This document shows positions 32,559 to 41,979 of a DNA stretch of 64,000 nt, piece after piece (within the stretch, counting starts at the first letter, position 1; each line of letters opens with the position of its first letter). Source of the DNA: Passalora sequoiae (taxonomy: Eukaryota; Ascomycota; Dothideomycetes; Mycosphaerellales; Mycosphaerellaceae); assembly GCA_013248845.1 (NCBI GenBank), contig WSQC01000011.1:496001-560000 (forward strand), written 5' to 3'. The position numbers and the translations under genes were made by a program. A model generated the notes under the pieces. It was not told where the DNA came from. It saw nothing but the letters and a program-made list of their open reading frames with translations, and did no database searches.

Positions 32559-35500
32559 ATGGCCTCGAGCTATGCACCGCCTGAGTTTGCAGGAAGGCAC
32601 GGCCATGAACATCATCAAAATCCATCTTTCTCCTCGAACAACTACTTGTCGCCAAATTCTGAGCCATCGTCCTCGAGCTACTTCCCTGCTCCCAATGGCA
32701 CTTCCGTCCACCCACCTGTCTCGAAGGGCAGTCTCTACGCGCTGCAAGAGACGAGCCAAGAGAACACGCCTGTCACCTCACCCTTGAAAGAGCAGGACCC
32801 AGGTCCATACCCTGCCTACCAACAGAATGCCCAAGCCGTCCACTCCAACGCGAACCTAAACGCCCTTCAATACAACCACTACGCTCCCTCACTCGGCAAC
32901 GGACACTTGGAGCACCACCATCATACACATCACGATCACGACCACGACCACGACCACGACCATTCGCATGGCCATGCGTTCATCCATGCACAATCACCCA
33001 TGAAGAGCAGACCAAGGGGAGTGTCCGATCTAGGACGACCGGCAGGCATATATCAGGGCCAGATCAGGCCAGCTTCAGCATCATGGTTCTCATTGCCAGA
33101 GGCTTTGACGAGCTTGTTGATACCACTGCCATACATATTTGCCTCGGTCGCGTACTCAAGCGGCACTGGCTTTGGGGAGACTGGACTACCACCACTGTCT
33201 GCTTATCAGCCGCTGCACAAATCAATCCCGGATGAGGGTCTCTTACCAAGACTGGAGAAGACAGGCAATGCGTTCGTCGACGCTTGCACATTGGCCTCCG
33301 GCACTCTACTGTTGGTCGGCATACTAGCAAAACTTCGCTCGCCGAAGAGGATGCTGGACAGGCGGAAAGATAAGCTCGATGCTTCGCAAAGCTTCAGTGC
33401 CTCTTTCTCGCCGTTGGGATTGATCAAGATGCCTCTCAGAGCACTCAGCATCGGACTTCCATTCTATGCTTCAATACAGCTGGGTGGCATGCGAGTGGGG
33501 CTGATCTTGCTCGTAGCTACAGCATCAGGCCTCACAACTCCTGACACGACTCACAAGCCATCTCTTCACGGCTGGAAGCATCTCTTCATGTCCAAGATAT
33601 GCTCACTCTTCGTCATTATGCTCGCTATCGCGCTTGACTTTACGAATATAACATACACAGCGCACCTCAGCGACCTTCTACTTGGGTATTTGGCGCTTGC
33701 TTGCTCACTGATCTTGGTTCAGCCACCTCTACCGACCTTTGCATCTGCCTCATCCTCATCCAGCATGCCAAGAGCGCCGTGGGTGCAGGCTACGGCTTCT
33801 TCACCACTTGTATCGTCCATCGGTGATGTCAACATTACTCTGGCGACTGGTGTCCTTGCGTCCATCTTCACCTTGTTGGCATCTTTCATCCTCTCGACAT
33901 CGCCGCCAATTACCTTATCAGCTGTGTGTTTCAGTACACTATCGCTTGCATCTTCTGCCGCCACTGTGCTGTTTGCTCAACCTACGGCTCTTCGCAGTCC
34001 ACTCAAAGCTGGTCTTGGACTTGGCTGCTTTACGGTCGCAACTTGTGCTTTCTTGTTTTCACCTTCATTATGGCCTGGAACCATACTCAACGGCGGCCTA
34101 GCAGGGCTGTCTTATTTCGGCGTTCTGTACGATACTGCATCGACGACGGCGCAAAAGAACCACGATGTACATGTTCATGAGCACGCACACAATGCGCATA
34201 CACATCACCATACTACGGAAGTGAAGTATTCCTGGTTTACGAAGCAGCTGATAGAGAAGTGCGAGCCCGGCTCACTTATGTATGGTATATTGAGCGAGAA
34301 AGACTCGCGGCGCATCGCATATTTCACATGGTAAGCCACCCAGCAACGTCTGATTGTAGCTAGCTAAGCTAACCTACGCGCCAGTCTGAATTTTGCGTAC
34401 ATGATTGTACAGGGAATTTACGGATATCTGAGCGGCTCGCTCGGGCTGCTTAGCGACACAGTCCACATGTTCTTTGACTGTCTAGGTCTGATCGTAGGTC
34501 TGGGTGCTGCAGTTGCCTCCAAGTGGCCTACAAGCCCAGACCGGCCTTACGGATGGGGGAAGCTCAACACTCTAGCTGGCTTCGGTAATGGCATATTCCT
34601 GATGCTTGTCAGCATCGAGTTCTGTTGGGAAGCTATGGAAAGCATGACCGAGGGCAAGGAGCTAGATCATGTAAAGGAACTGCTTGTCGTCACCATCCTT
34701 GGATTCCTGGTGAACATGGTTGGACTTTTCGCCTTTGGACATGCGCACGCTGGTCACGACCACGGACATTCGCACGGACATTCACATGGACATAATCATG
34801 ATCATTCACACCCGCACGCTCACAGCCACAGCCACAGCCACAGCCACGACCACAACCACAACCACAACCATGCTCATCACGAGCCGCACGGCAGCGACCA
34901 CTCGCATTCGGATCATACACACGCACACACCAACGGCAGTATTCACGGGCATGAACATGTTCATGAGTCCAAAACCGCGTCACATAGCCATCATCATCAT
35001 GACGATAACATGCACGGTATCTTCTTGCATGTAGCAGCAGATGCCGGCGGTTCTCTTGCAGTCATCATCAGCACAGGCATGACACTATGGAAACCTTGGT
35101 TTGGCTGGGATCCCATAGCAACCATTATCATTGCCATCCTGATCTTTGCGGCGGCGGTACCCCTCGTTGTCTCTTCCGGACAACGACTCCTCTTGGTCAT
35201 ACCCGACGAACTGGAATACAACATCAAGAATACCCTCCAAGAGCTTGGCGAAATGCGTGGAATAGTTGGCTACGCTGTACCGAGATTTTGGATCGATGAC
35301 AGTGGTGATGCTGGAACTGATGCGCATGGACATAGTCATGGGCATGATCATGGCCCGCCGCCCGCTGGTGAGAAAGTGCAGGGCGTCATTCACATTATCG
35401 CACATCCTTCAGCCGATATCGAGGACGTCAGGCATAGGGTGGAACATCTCTTCCAGGACAGGAATATGGATCTCGTAGTTCATGTCGAGCGAGAAGGTGA

Positions 35501-35630
35501 GGGAGCTTGTTGGTGTGGTGGTGGCGATGTGCCTGGTTCTTATGGGACACCACGAGGCAGCGTGGCTGGATTTGCTACACCGAGGCACAAGGGTAGTGAC
35601 GCTAGTTTGAGCTCTAGGCTCAAGGCATAA
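32559..35630 (+). CDS. MSC2: Cation diffusion facilitator zinc transporter, MSC2/ZnT5-like
   Basis: Two exons (32559-34330, 34385-35630; 54-base intron) give 1005 residues. The join restores IAYFTCLNFAYMIVQGIYG. The N-terminal half is an extension with about eight extra membrane helices, as in yeast Msc2 and human ZnT5. The second half is the CDF core, with the zinc-site motifs SDTVHMFFD in helix 2 and HVAADAGGS in helix 5, then a cytosolic domain (IHIIAHPSADIEDVRH). Three histidine-rich blocks occur: residues about 107-140 (a run of H-D pairs), a very large block in the loop between helices 4 and 5 of the CDF core, and a short one near the C-terminal domain (AHGHSHGHDHG). Msc2 works with Zrg17 to load zinc into the ER. 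The gene is divergent from ALG1. Confidence 0.94.
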
Positions 35631-36358
35631 CCATATAGTGATGACATGATGCCGTACGAGAGCATCTTGAACGCAACGTACGGACTCCAGGTATCAGGGT
35701 TGATTTATTATGTGCTTATGCAGATCTCACGCGGGCGTGAGATCTCTGAAGGGTACGAATCGTGGTTCCCCACTTCTACAGTTGCTATTGGTGCAGTCGG
35801 TGGCATTTGGACGTCGTTCGTGAAAGTTACGTGCTCAATGGTGCTACAACGGCTCATAGTTTGACCATTTACTGTGCTTTCGGCGGGCTCGATGGCAGAC
35901 TCCAGATCTTGCCAATCGAGGGATGACCAGGACTCGGAATGCACGTATCCGCCGCTTCGATATTGGAACATGGCGATTGCGGTCCCGAGAAGGTGTCAAC
36001 TTCCTAATATATTGACGAACTACGGGAGCCCGCGGTCGGACCCGCGGATTTTTGAGCTTTATAGATCCATGACATACCTGGAGGTAGAGTTCCATATACT
36101 GGAGTGAACGCAGGCGACTGAGATCTTGTGGACATATTTGTGTAGTACGTGCCCAGACACACGCGTTGCGATCATGCTGATGCATACGAATATCAGTTTC
36201 ACATCGTACAGTTTGATCCATCTCATCGATAGAGATGGTTCGGTCCTGTCGTGAAGATCTCACTATGCTCGAGGACTTGTAAGGCATAGTCTTGCTCGAC
36301 CAGCAATGCCAGGCATCAAGAATAGTCCCAACATCTAAGACATGCGTCGAACCGCCAT
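35631..36358. other. Convergent intergenic region
   Basis: Lies between the stops of the MSC2-like gene and the minus-strand hypothetical gene. It contains a strong inverted repeat, listed separately. A minus frame (35844-36524) overlaps the next gene out of frame and starts at GTG; it is not accepted. Confidence 0.5.
35722..35745. repeat. Near-perfect palindrome, 11-base arms
   Basis: AGATCTCACGC and its exact reverse complement GCGTGAGATCT are separated by GG. It lies 92 bases after the stop of the MSC2-like gene. In RNA it would form a stable hairpin; in DNA it could bind a dimeric protein. Confidence 0.85.
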
Positions 36359-38238
36359 CTATGCCGCTTGGGGCTCTGGCGGATCTTCTGCGCCAGCTTG
36401 TGCTGGCTTGCCGGTCTCTCGTGTTAGATATGCCATGACTCCCCATAATCCGCGAAAGGCCTGTCGGCGTTGTTCGACGTCGAAGAGGTCGTACCACTGG
36501 GTTCGTCGAAGTTGTGGTGCGCACCAGTCCTGTTCGGCAGGCAGAGGCTCCGGCAACACGTCTGTTTGCAAGAACTGCAAGTATGCTTGGTGTACTGTGA
36601 GCTTGAGGATGGAAATGTGGTGGTTTAAAGAAGAAACCATGAAGACCTGTAGTCGTTATCAGCGGGACAGTATACGTTGAGTCTCTGCCAGGCTTACCTC
36701 ATCATAGGGTGAATCCGGCTCCTTGCCGATCGCCTCATAATCAGTCTTCTGATCCCATGACTTGCTTCCTGGCTTCAGTTCCTTCCACAGCATGGCCGGC
36801 GTCTTCTTCTTTCTCACTCTCGTCCTCTCCCTCGCAGCACTGACCATCTCTTCAGCCATCTGCAAGACATCTTTTGTGGAGCTGTCACTGTTGCCTATTT
36901 GATTCTCAGTTTCACCTCCTGGACCGCCACCCCACCGCGGCTTTGTGGTCCACCACTCGCCCTCTCCTGGAGATCTCTCGGTCTTTCCTTGTCGAGATCG
37001 CTCCTGTGCGCATTGCAACAGACCTCCCAGTTCTCGCATAATGTCCAATCTGGCTCGCCAAATATGGTAATCATCGCTGAATCCGGAAGCGCCAAAGTCA
37101 GTTTCTGGTCGGGCCTGTATAGTGAGCACCGGCCCGCGAACATTGGCATGCCGATTCTTGGTTCGGGCTTTGGAGATCTGAAACACTTGAGCAGTCTGCC
37201 TGACTGGCATGTTGAGCTTGTCCATCTGCACAATGGGCATCACCCGTGGCGCCTCGATTCTGCACTCAAAGTTATAGGTGACGCCCTCGACGAGTCCGCG
37301 TACTGTGTCTGCACGAAATTGGTCAGGCATGTCTCTGCCTGAAGCCGTTCGGTAGCCTTTGTAGCGCATACATGTCCGCGGTTCTGGAGATGCGCTTGCC
37401 GATCTTGAAAGACGTTCGCTGTCTGAGGAGTCCTTCTGCAAGCCCTCATAGTGCGCGGGCGCTGCTGAAGACGTAGCCTGCGATGCAGTGCCATCTGAAC
37501 TCGCCTGTAATTTCGTCTCGGAGTGGTAGATTGGGACCGTGACTGCAGGGCTGGGCTGACTAGAATCTGTGCGTTGACGCTTGTGTGCCTTTTCAGGATC
37601 GGCGTGGGCAGGCGCATGCTGTGGCAGACCTTCGTAATAGTGGTCTCGGCTTGTATCCCAGTACTGCGACATGCTCTCCAGACCTTCCCAAAACTTACGT
37701 AGCTTGGCAAGTCGTGGTGGCTTGACTCCTGATTTGGTGTTGCGCTTGATAATGCGGTAGCCCGTATCGTTGTCCACAGATACTTCTGCTAAGCACTCGT
37801 CAAAGGCCTTGTGCCGAGCGGCTTTTGACGCGTCAATTCTGGTTGCATCCGCATATGAAGCAGGAGTCATGGATTGATCGACTGTCAAAGGAGGAAGATA
37901 GGATGTACCGTCTGGTGCCAGTGGAATAAGGGTATCTGGAGGATAGCTGTCTTTGTACCTGATATTGAGCGCCTCCAGGTGTGCCGGTAGTATGTCTGTT
38001 GGCTTCGTTACTCTCGAAAAGTACGATCTAAAGTGCGGTGGCGGCTCGGCCTCGCTCCATATTCTGCTAGAACGTGGTTTATGTTGTGGGAAGGCCGGCG
38101 GTGTTGGATCTGGAGGCGGATCTCTCTCTTGGTCGGGGTCTGTGCCATTGAACTGAGCGCCTACACCGGACCATTAGCATAACTTCAACAGGCACCGCGT
38201 GACAATGCTTCCTTGCCCAGGAACTGCAGAATGCCCAT
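36359..38238 (-). CDS. Conserved hypothetical protein, about 597 residues
   Basis: Proposed exons are 38238-38196, 38160-36698 and 36646-36359. The second intron (51 bases, GTAAGC...CTACAG) is sound. The first would be only 35 bases but gives a sensible start (MGILQFLGKEALSRG, then AQFNGTD); without it the long exon has no ATG before residue about 150. Visible features are a Pro-rich head, a conserved-looking block FWEGLESMSQYWDTSRDHYYE followed by a basic K-R-Q-R stretch, Ser-rich linkers, a possible folded part (RADTVRGLVEGVTYNFECRI), an RVRKKKTPAMLWKEL basic motif, and a compact C-terminal exon containing QLRRTQWYDLFDVEQRRQAF. I do not recognise a domain. The composition and basic stretches suggest a nuclear protein, which is inference. 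Confidence 0.68.
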
Positions 38239-39249
38239 GATTTGATCTCTTTTCCTGGCTCTGGAGAGGCTGTTTCTAGGCGCATATTCAATGAATTGCT
38301 AAGTCAAGTATGGAGAGGCCTTCCATGAATGCTTTGATGCCATTTGATAACCGCAACCGTCCGTGTCAAAGTACCGGTGAAGATGTCTTGTGTTTGTGCC
38401 CAAGTATGACAGCGTATGGCATATATTGAGCAGGTGTGCATCGTGTATGTTGCCTCCATGTTCTAATGTACATGCAGGCAGCTGGAGGAAAGCATCGATG
38501 AATGTGCAGTTTGCAGGTTCCACCGACACGTCTTCGCTACAGGTACACGATTGATTGTGAGAGATACACACCGGTGAATATGCTTGTCATGAACATGATT
38601 GTGGCCTGTCTTCTCCGACCGACGAGTATCGTACCATTGAAGTAGGTATCAGCACTCCCGAGTTCCGCAGATGTTCACAATCGAACTTCACAAGAAGCAC
38701 TTCGTTTAGCTGGAGTGGGACTGCATTTGCAGGTACAGCAGCGCCTGCAAACTTGTGACAGCGAAGCAGCTTCCTAAGCATTCGTGTACCATGCATAAAG
38801 GTGCATCGCCCTTGCAGGGCTCAACTCGTTCTAGCGCCACTCTCTTTATGCCGTGTCGCATTGAAGTCGCCAAGCTCTATCAACCAGAGATACATGTACG
38901 GATGATGTATTCCTGCTACGAGAGCACTTCATCATCCTGCGCCATTGTTCCAGTCGAGTCCTGGCTCGATCCTCTCGACTGTGCTGCACCGAGCGAGGAT
39001 GGCGGATGTCGCCAACATAAGACCGAGCAGAATCCGAAGCTGCAAGAGCACCTGTCAACCTCCAACACAGCAAGAGCGACCGGACAGGGATCAGGATCCG
39101 GGCCGCGTATCCCCGTTGCTGGTGGGGTTTCTCGAAAGCTCAATGTGGGGACGAGAGCGTGAAGCGCAGCATTGCATTGCATCGCATCCTATGTGGTCGT
39201 CAGCTGATTGCGCCTCGTAAGATACTGGAGCATCTGCCATACAACTCAC
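38239..39249. other. Divergent promoter region, 1.0 kb
   Basis: Separates the hypothetical gene (minus) from the Gfo/Idh/MocA gene (plus). Short frames only; none supported. Confidence 0.45.
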
Positions 39250-40269
39250 ATGATCATGACCATCACATACGGCATTATCGGCACCAACTGGATCACGGAC
39301 TCTTGGATTCAAGCTGCCCAAAAAGCGGGAGGATGGCAGCTGCAGGCAGTGTACTCCCGAAGCCGAGAGCAAGCAGAGAAGTTCGGCAAGAAGTACAATG
39401 TCGACGAATTTTACACCTATCTCGATAGCCTCGCCAAGAGTGACGTGCAAGCCGTGTACATCGCTTCCCCGAACAGCCTCCATTATGAGCAGGCAAAGCT
39501 CATGCTCAAGGCGAAGAAGCATGTCATCCTCGAGAAGCCCGCCACATCCACGGTAGCAGAGCTGGACGACCTCTTTCGAACAGCAAAAGAGCAAGGCGTA
39601 TTCTTGATCGAAGCATACAGACACATACAAGAAGCAAATTACAAACTGCTCAAAAAGCTCGTGAACGAGGAGAAGCGACTTGGCCCGATCTACGGCGCAA
39701 GCTTCACTTATGCCTCATACAGCAGTCGCTACAACAACGTCCTCGCCGGCGAAACACCCAACATTTTCTCCTTGGATTTCTCCGGCGGCAGCCTAGTAGA
39801 TGTCGGCGTATATCCCGTAACAGCAGCAGTAGCTCTCTTCGGTCCCCCCAAATCCACGACCTACGTACCCTTCGTTGCAGCCACAGGCGTCGACGGAGGC
39901 GGCGTCGGCATCCTGCACTACGATGGCTTTGGCGTGCAGATCAACAATTCGAAAGGATACCAATCCGCCGCGGCCTGCGAGGTCTACGGCGAGAAAGGCA
40001 CCATCACCATCAATAGCACCACCGATATCAGTACCGTGAAGCACTTCAATCCCGTGAGCAAGAAGACGGAAGAATTGGCAGGACCGTATAAGACTGTGGA
40101 GAAGCCGAACGTGAACATGGAAGAGGAGGCGATGGAGTTCGCGCGCATCATCAATGAGCGGGACACTAAAGCTCTTACTGAGCTGGAAGAGATATCCAGA
40201 AATGTGATGAAAGTGACGACGGATATGAGGCGGCAGGGAGGAATTGTGTATCCTGCTGATAAACAATAA
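39250..40269 (+). CDS. Gfo/Idh/MocA-family NAD(P)-dependent oxidoreductase
   Basis: A single-exon protein of 339 residues from the ATG at 39250 (337 from the next ATG at 39256). It has an N-terminal Rossmann fold with YGIIGTNWITDSWIQAA (a variant G-x-x-G motif), then AVYSRSREQAEKFG, VYIASPNSLHYEQA and the hallmark EKPATST with the conserved lysine. The C-terminal alpha/beta domain contains SLVDVGVYPV, the usual 'D-x-G-x-Y/H-P' catalytic-region motif. Family members oxidise sugars, inositol or trans-dihydrodiols; fungal relatives are often annotated as D-xylose or dihydrodiol dehydrogenases, but the substrate is not evident. There are no sugar genes nearby. The stop codon overlaps a poly(A)-like AATAAA. 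Confidence 0.9.
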   Translation: MIMTITYGIIGTNWITDSWIQAAQKAGGWQLQAVYSRSREQAEKFGKKYNVDEFYTYLDSLAKSDVQAVYIASPNSLHYEQAKLMLKAKKHVILEKPATSTVAELDDLFRTAKEQGVFLIEAYRHIQEANYKLLKKLVNEEKRLGPIYGASFTYASYSSRYNNVLAGETPNIFSLDFSGGSLVDVGVYPVTAAVALFGPPKSTTYVPFVAATGVDGGGVGILHYDGFGVQINNSKGYQSAAACEVYGEKGTITINSTTDISTVKHFNPVSKKTEELAGPYKTVEKPNVNMEEEAMEFARIINERDTKALTELEEISRNVMKVTTDMRRQGGIVYPADKQ

Positions 40270-40270
40270 A
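40265..40270 (+). terminator. AATAAA poly(A)-like signal overlapping the stop codon
   Basis: AATAAA spans the TAA stop of the oxidoreductase gene. If used it would give almost no 3' UTR, so the later AATAAA within 40441-40460 is the more likely functional one. Sequence match only. Confidence 0.3.
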
Positions 40271-40678
40271 AGTGATCGGTATGTGTGTGCCGCATTTGAG
40301 CAGCAAGCGACGGCCTACCTCAGGACTGGAAACTTAGAAGCGAAAGATTTCGTGTCGATCAAAGTCAGCACGCAGGGCTTGCCATGATACCCATGGATTA
40401 TTGAAACAGTGGAGGAACGTGGTCTGAACGTGGTATACCTGTATATAAATAAAGCTTAGATGACAAGCCCGACGTTGACACGACACAAAAGACAATATTG
40501 CGGCGCAAATAAGGCCTAGATGAGCGATAAATTCCTGCGAACCGATGGTGCTTACTCGTTCTCCGCCAAACTCTGCTTCCGCTACCTAGCTAGGTAGGAC
40601 GGAGCCATCTAGGCCAGTCCTTCTGATATCTGTACAAAGATTACCTTTCGGTATGCCACGCGCTAGAAGCTGGCCCCA
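40270..40678. other. Convergent intergenic region
   Basis: 409 bases between the stops of the oxidoreductase and CNS1 genes. It holds AT-rich poly(A)-like sites and a perfect palindrome (40582-40597), listed separately. Confidence 0.5.
40582..40597. repeat. Perfect 16-base palindrome
   Basis: CTACCTAG followed directly by CTAGGTAG, lying between two convergent genes. No function is known. Confidence 0.8.
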
Positions 40679-41979
40679 CTAATTCTTTCCTCTTCGCTGT
40701 TTGAACTGCTCGATCCACTCACTCGCGCGAATCTTCGGCACCACAAAAACACGAACCAGTCCATCCACAACCTCGACTTTCCCACTCCCAAGGAGCTTGA
40801 TCAAGGCAAGCTTTTTACCTGCCTTGATCAGTCCGCCGGCACAAGTCTCCATATAGCACTCTACATCCTCGAGCCTCGCATACTGTCCCGCCTCATCCCA
40901 CGGGAGGGGCAGAATGTACTCGAGATGATCATTCAGACACTCGGTCTCTTTGAAGGATTTGACCAAATCGGTCTGAGCGTGCAGGGGATAGAGTAATAGG
41001 ACGGGAAACCTCATCTCACTCGTACTATCACTCTTATCTTCCAACACGACCGCGGCGTCCTCCATCTCCGGCGGACTGTCGGTCTCGCGGGTCCTGATCC
41101 CACGGTCCTGCATCGCCTTTTTGAGTGTGGCGGCTTCGACGCGAGCTCGTGTCTCGCGTTCGCGTCGAGACTTTTCCAGCTGATGCAGATGATCCTTGCG
41201 CGTTAAGATCTTGAGTTGCAGCGCCTGGAGGGCAGCGTTGTTGGCGTCAAATTGCAGGCCTGAGCTGCAGGCATCCAGGGCTTCGGGGATTTGGTCCAGG
41301 GATAGGCAGGCTTGGCTGGCGCGATACCAGGCTTTGACGTTTTGGGGATTGAGTTTTAGGGCTGAGGCACAGTCGCGGTTGCAAGATGCATAATTCTCTA
41401 TGTGAAACGATTAGTTGTTGGATTGTGCAGTGTGTGGTTCTTTTCATTGAGGGTGGTGATACTCATCTCGAGGTTGCAGAGCGCGCGGTTGGTGAGAGCC
41501 GCCTGTTCGATCTCGCGTTCTTTCTTGGCTTCTGCTTCTTCATCGATCTCGACGACTTTATGTTCAGCTACTTCTTCGGCGTCCGTTGTTTTGAATGTTC
41601 CGCGTAAGGTACCGATGGCTTTGGTATAGAATTCTCGTGCGTCTGGCCATAGCTTGGCGCGAGCGGCTTCATTGCCTTGTTGTCGGAAGTTCTCTGCGAC
41701 CTCTGCTCTGGTACCTTCGAATGCTAGAGCCTTAATGGCTTCGAGCATCTCGTTTTCCCCACCTTGTCCATCTGTCTCGTCTAGGCTGGTCATGAACAGA
41801 GGCACACGATTCATCTCTTTCATAAGCTCGTCTACTGACACATCCTGCGCCCTTTGCCTGGTAGGCGGTAGGGCCGCTGACAATGACTCAACGAACTGGT
41901 CGGCGCTCTCGTGCTGTGCCATCTCGCCATTGTTCAGCGAGAGCTTCTTAACCTCCGTACCCAGATCCTCTTGAGGCAT
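40679..41979 (-). CDS. CNS1: Hsp90/Hsp70 cochaperone CNS1 (TTC4 family, TPR protein)
   Basis: Exons 41979-41463 and 41397-40679 (65-base intron) give 411 residues; the join reads NLEMKNYASCNRDCASAL, restoring the second TPR. Three TPR repeats span about 96-230 (FRQQGNEAARAKLWPDAREFYTKAI, then TNRALCNLEM..., then NVKAWYRASQACLSLDQIPEAL). A charged coiled-coil linker follows (LTRKDHLHQLEKSRRERETR), and the C-terminal domain contains VLLLYPLHAQTDLVKSF and LEYILPLPWD, which matches the conserved wheel domain of TTC4/Cns1. In yeast Cns1 is essential, binds Hsp90 and Hsp70 tails, and supports translation elongation factor eEF2 folding. Length and order fit the family. Confidence 0.94.

Noticed and set aside
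34690..34983. Cys/Gly/Arg-rich minus-strand frame
   Set aside because: It is the mirror image of the His-rich repeat of the zinc transporter (CAC-rich codons read antisense).
35844..36524. 226-residue minus-strand frame
   Set aside because: It starts at GTG and overlaps the last exon of the 597-residue gene out of frame. The accepted frame there has a supported 51-base intron and coherent sequence.
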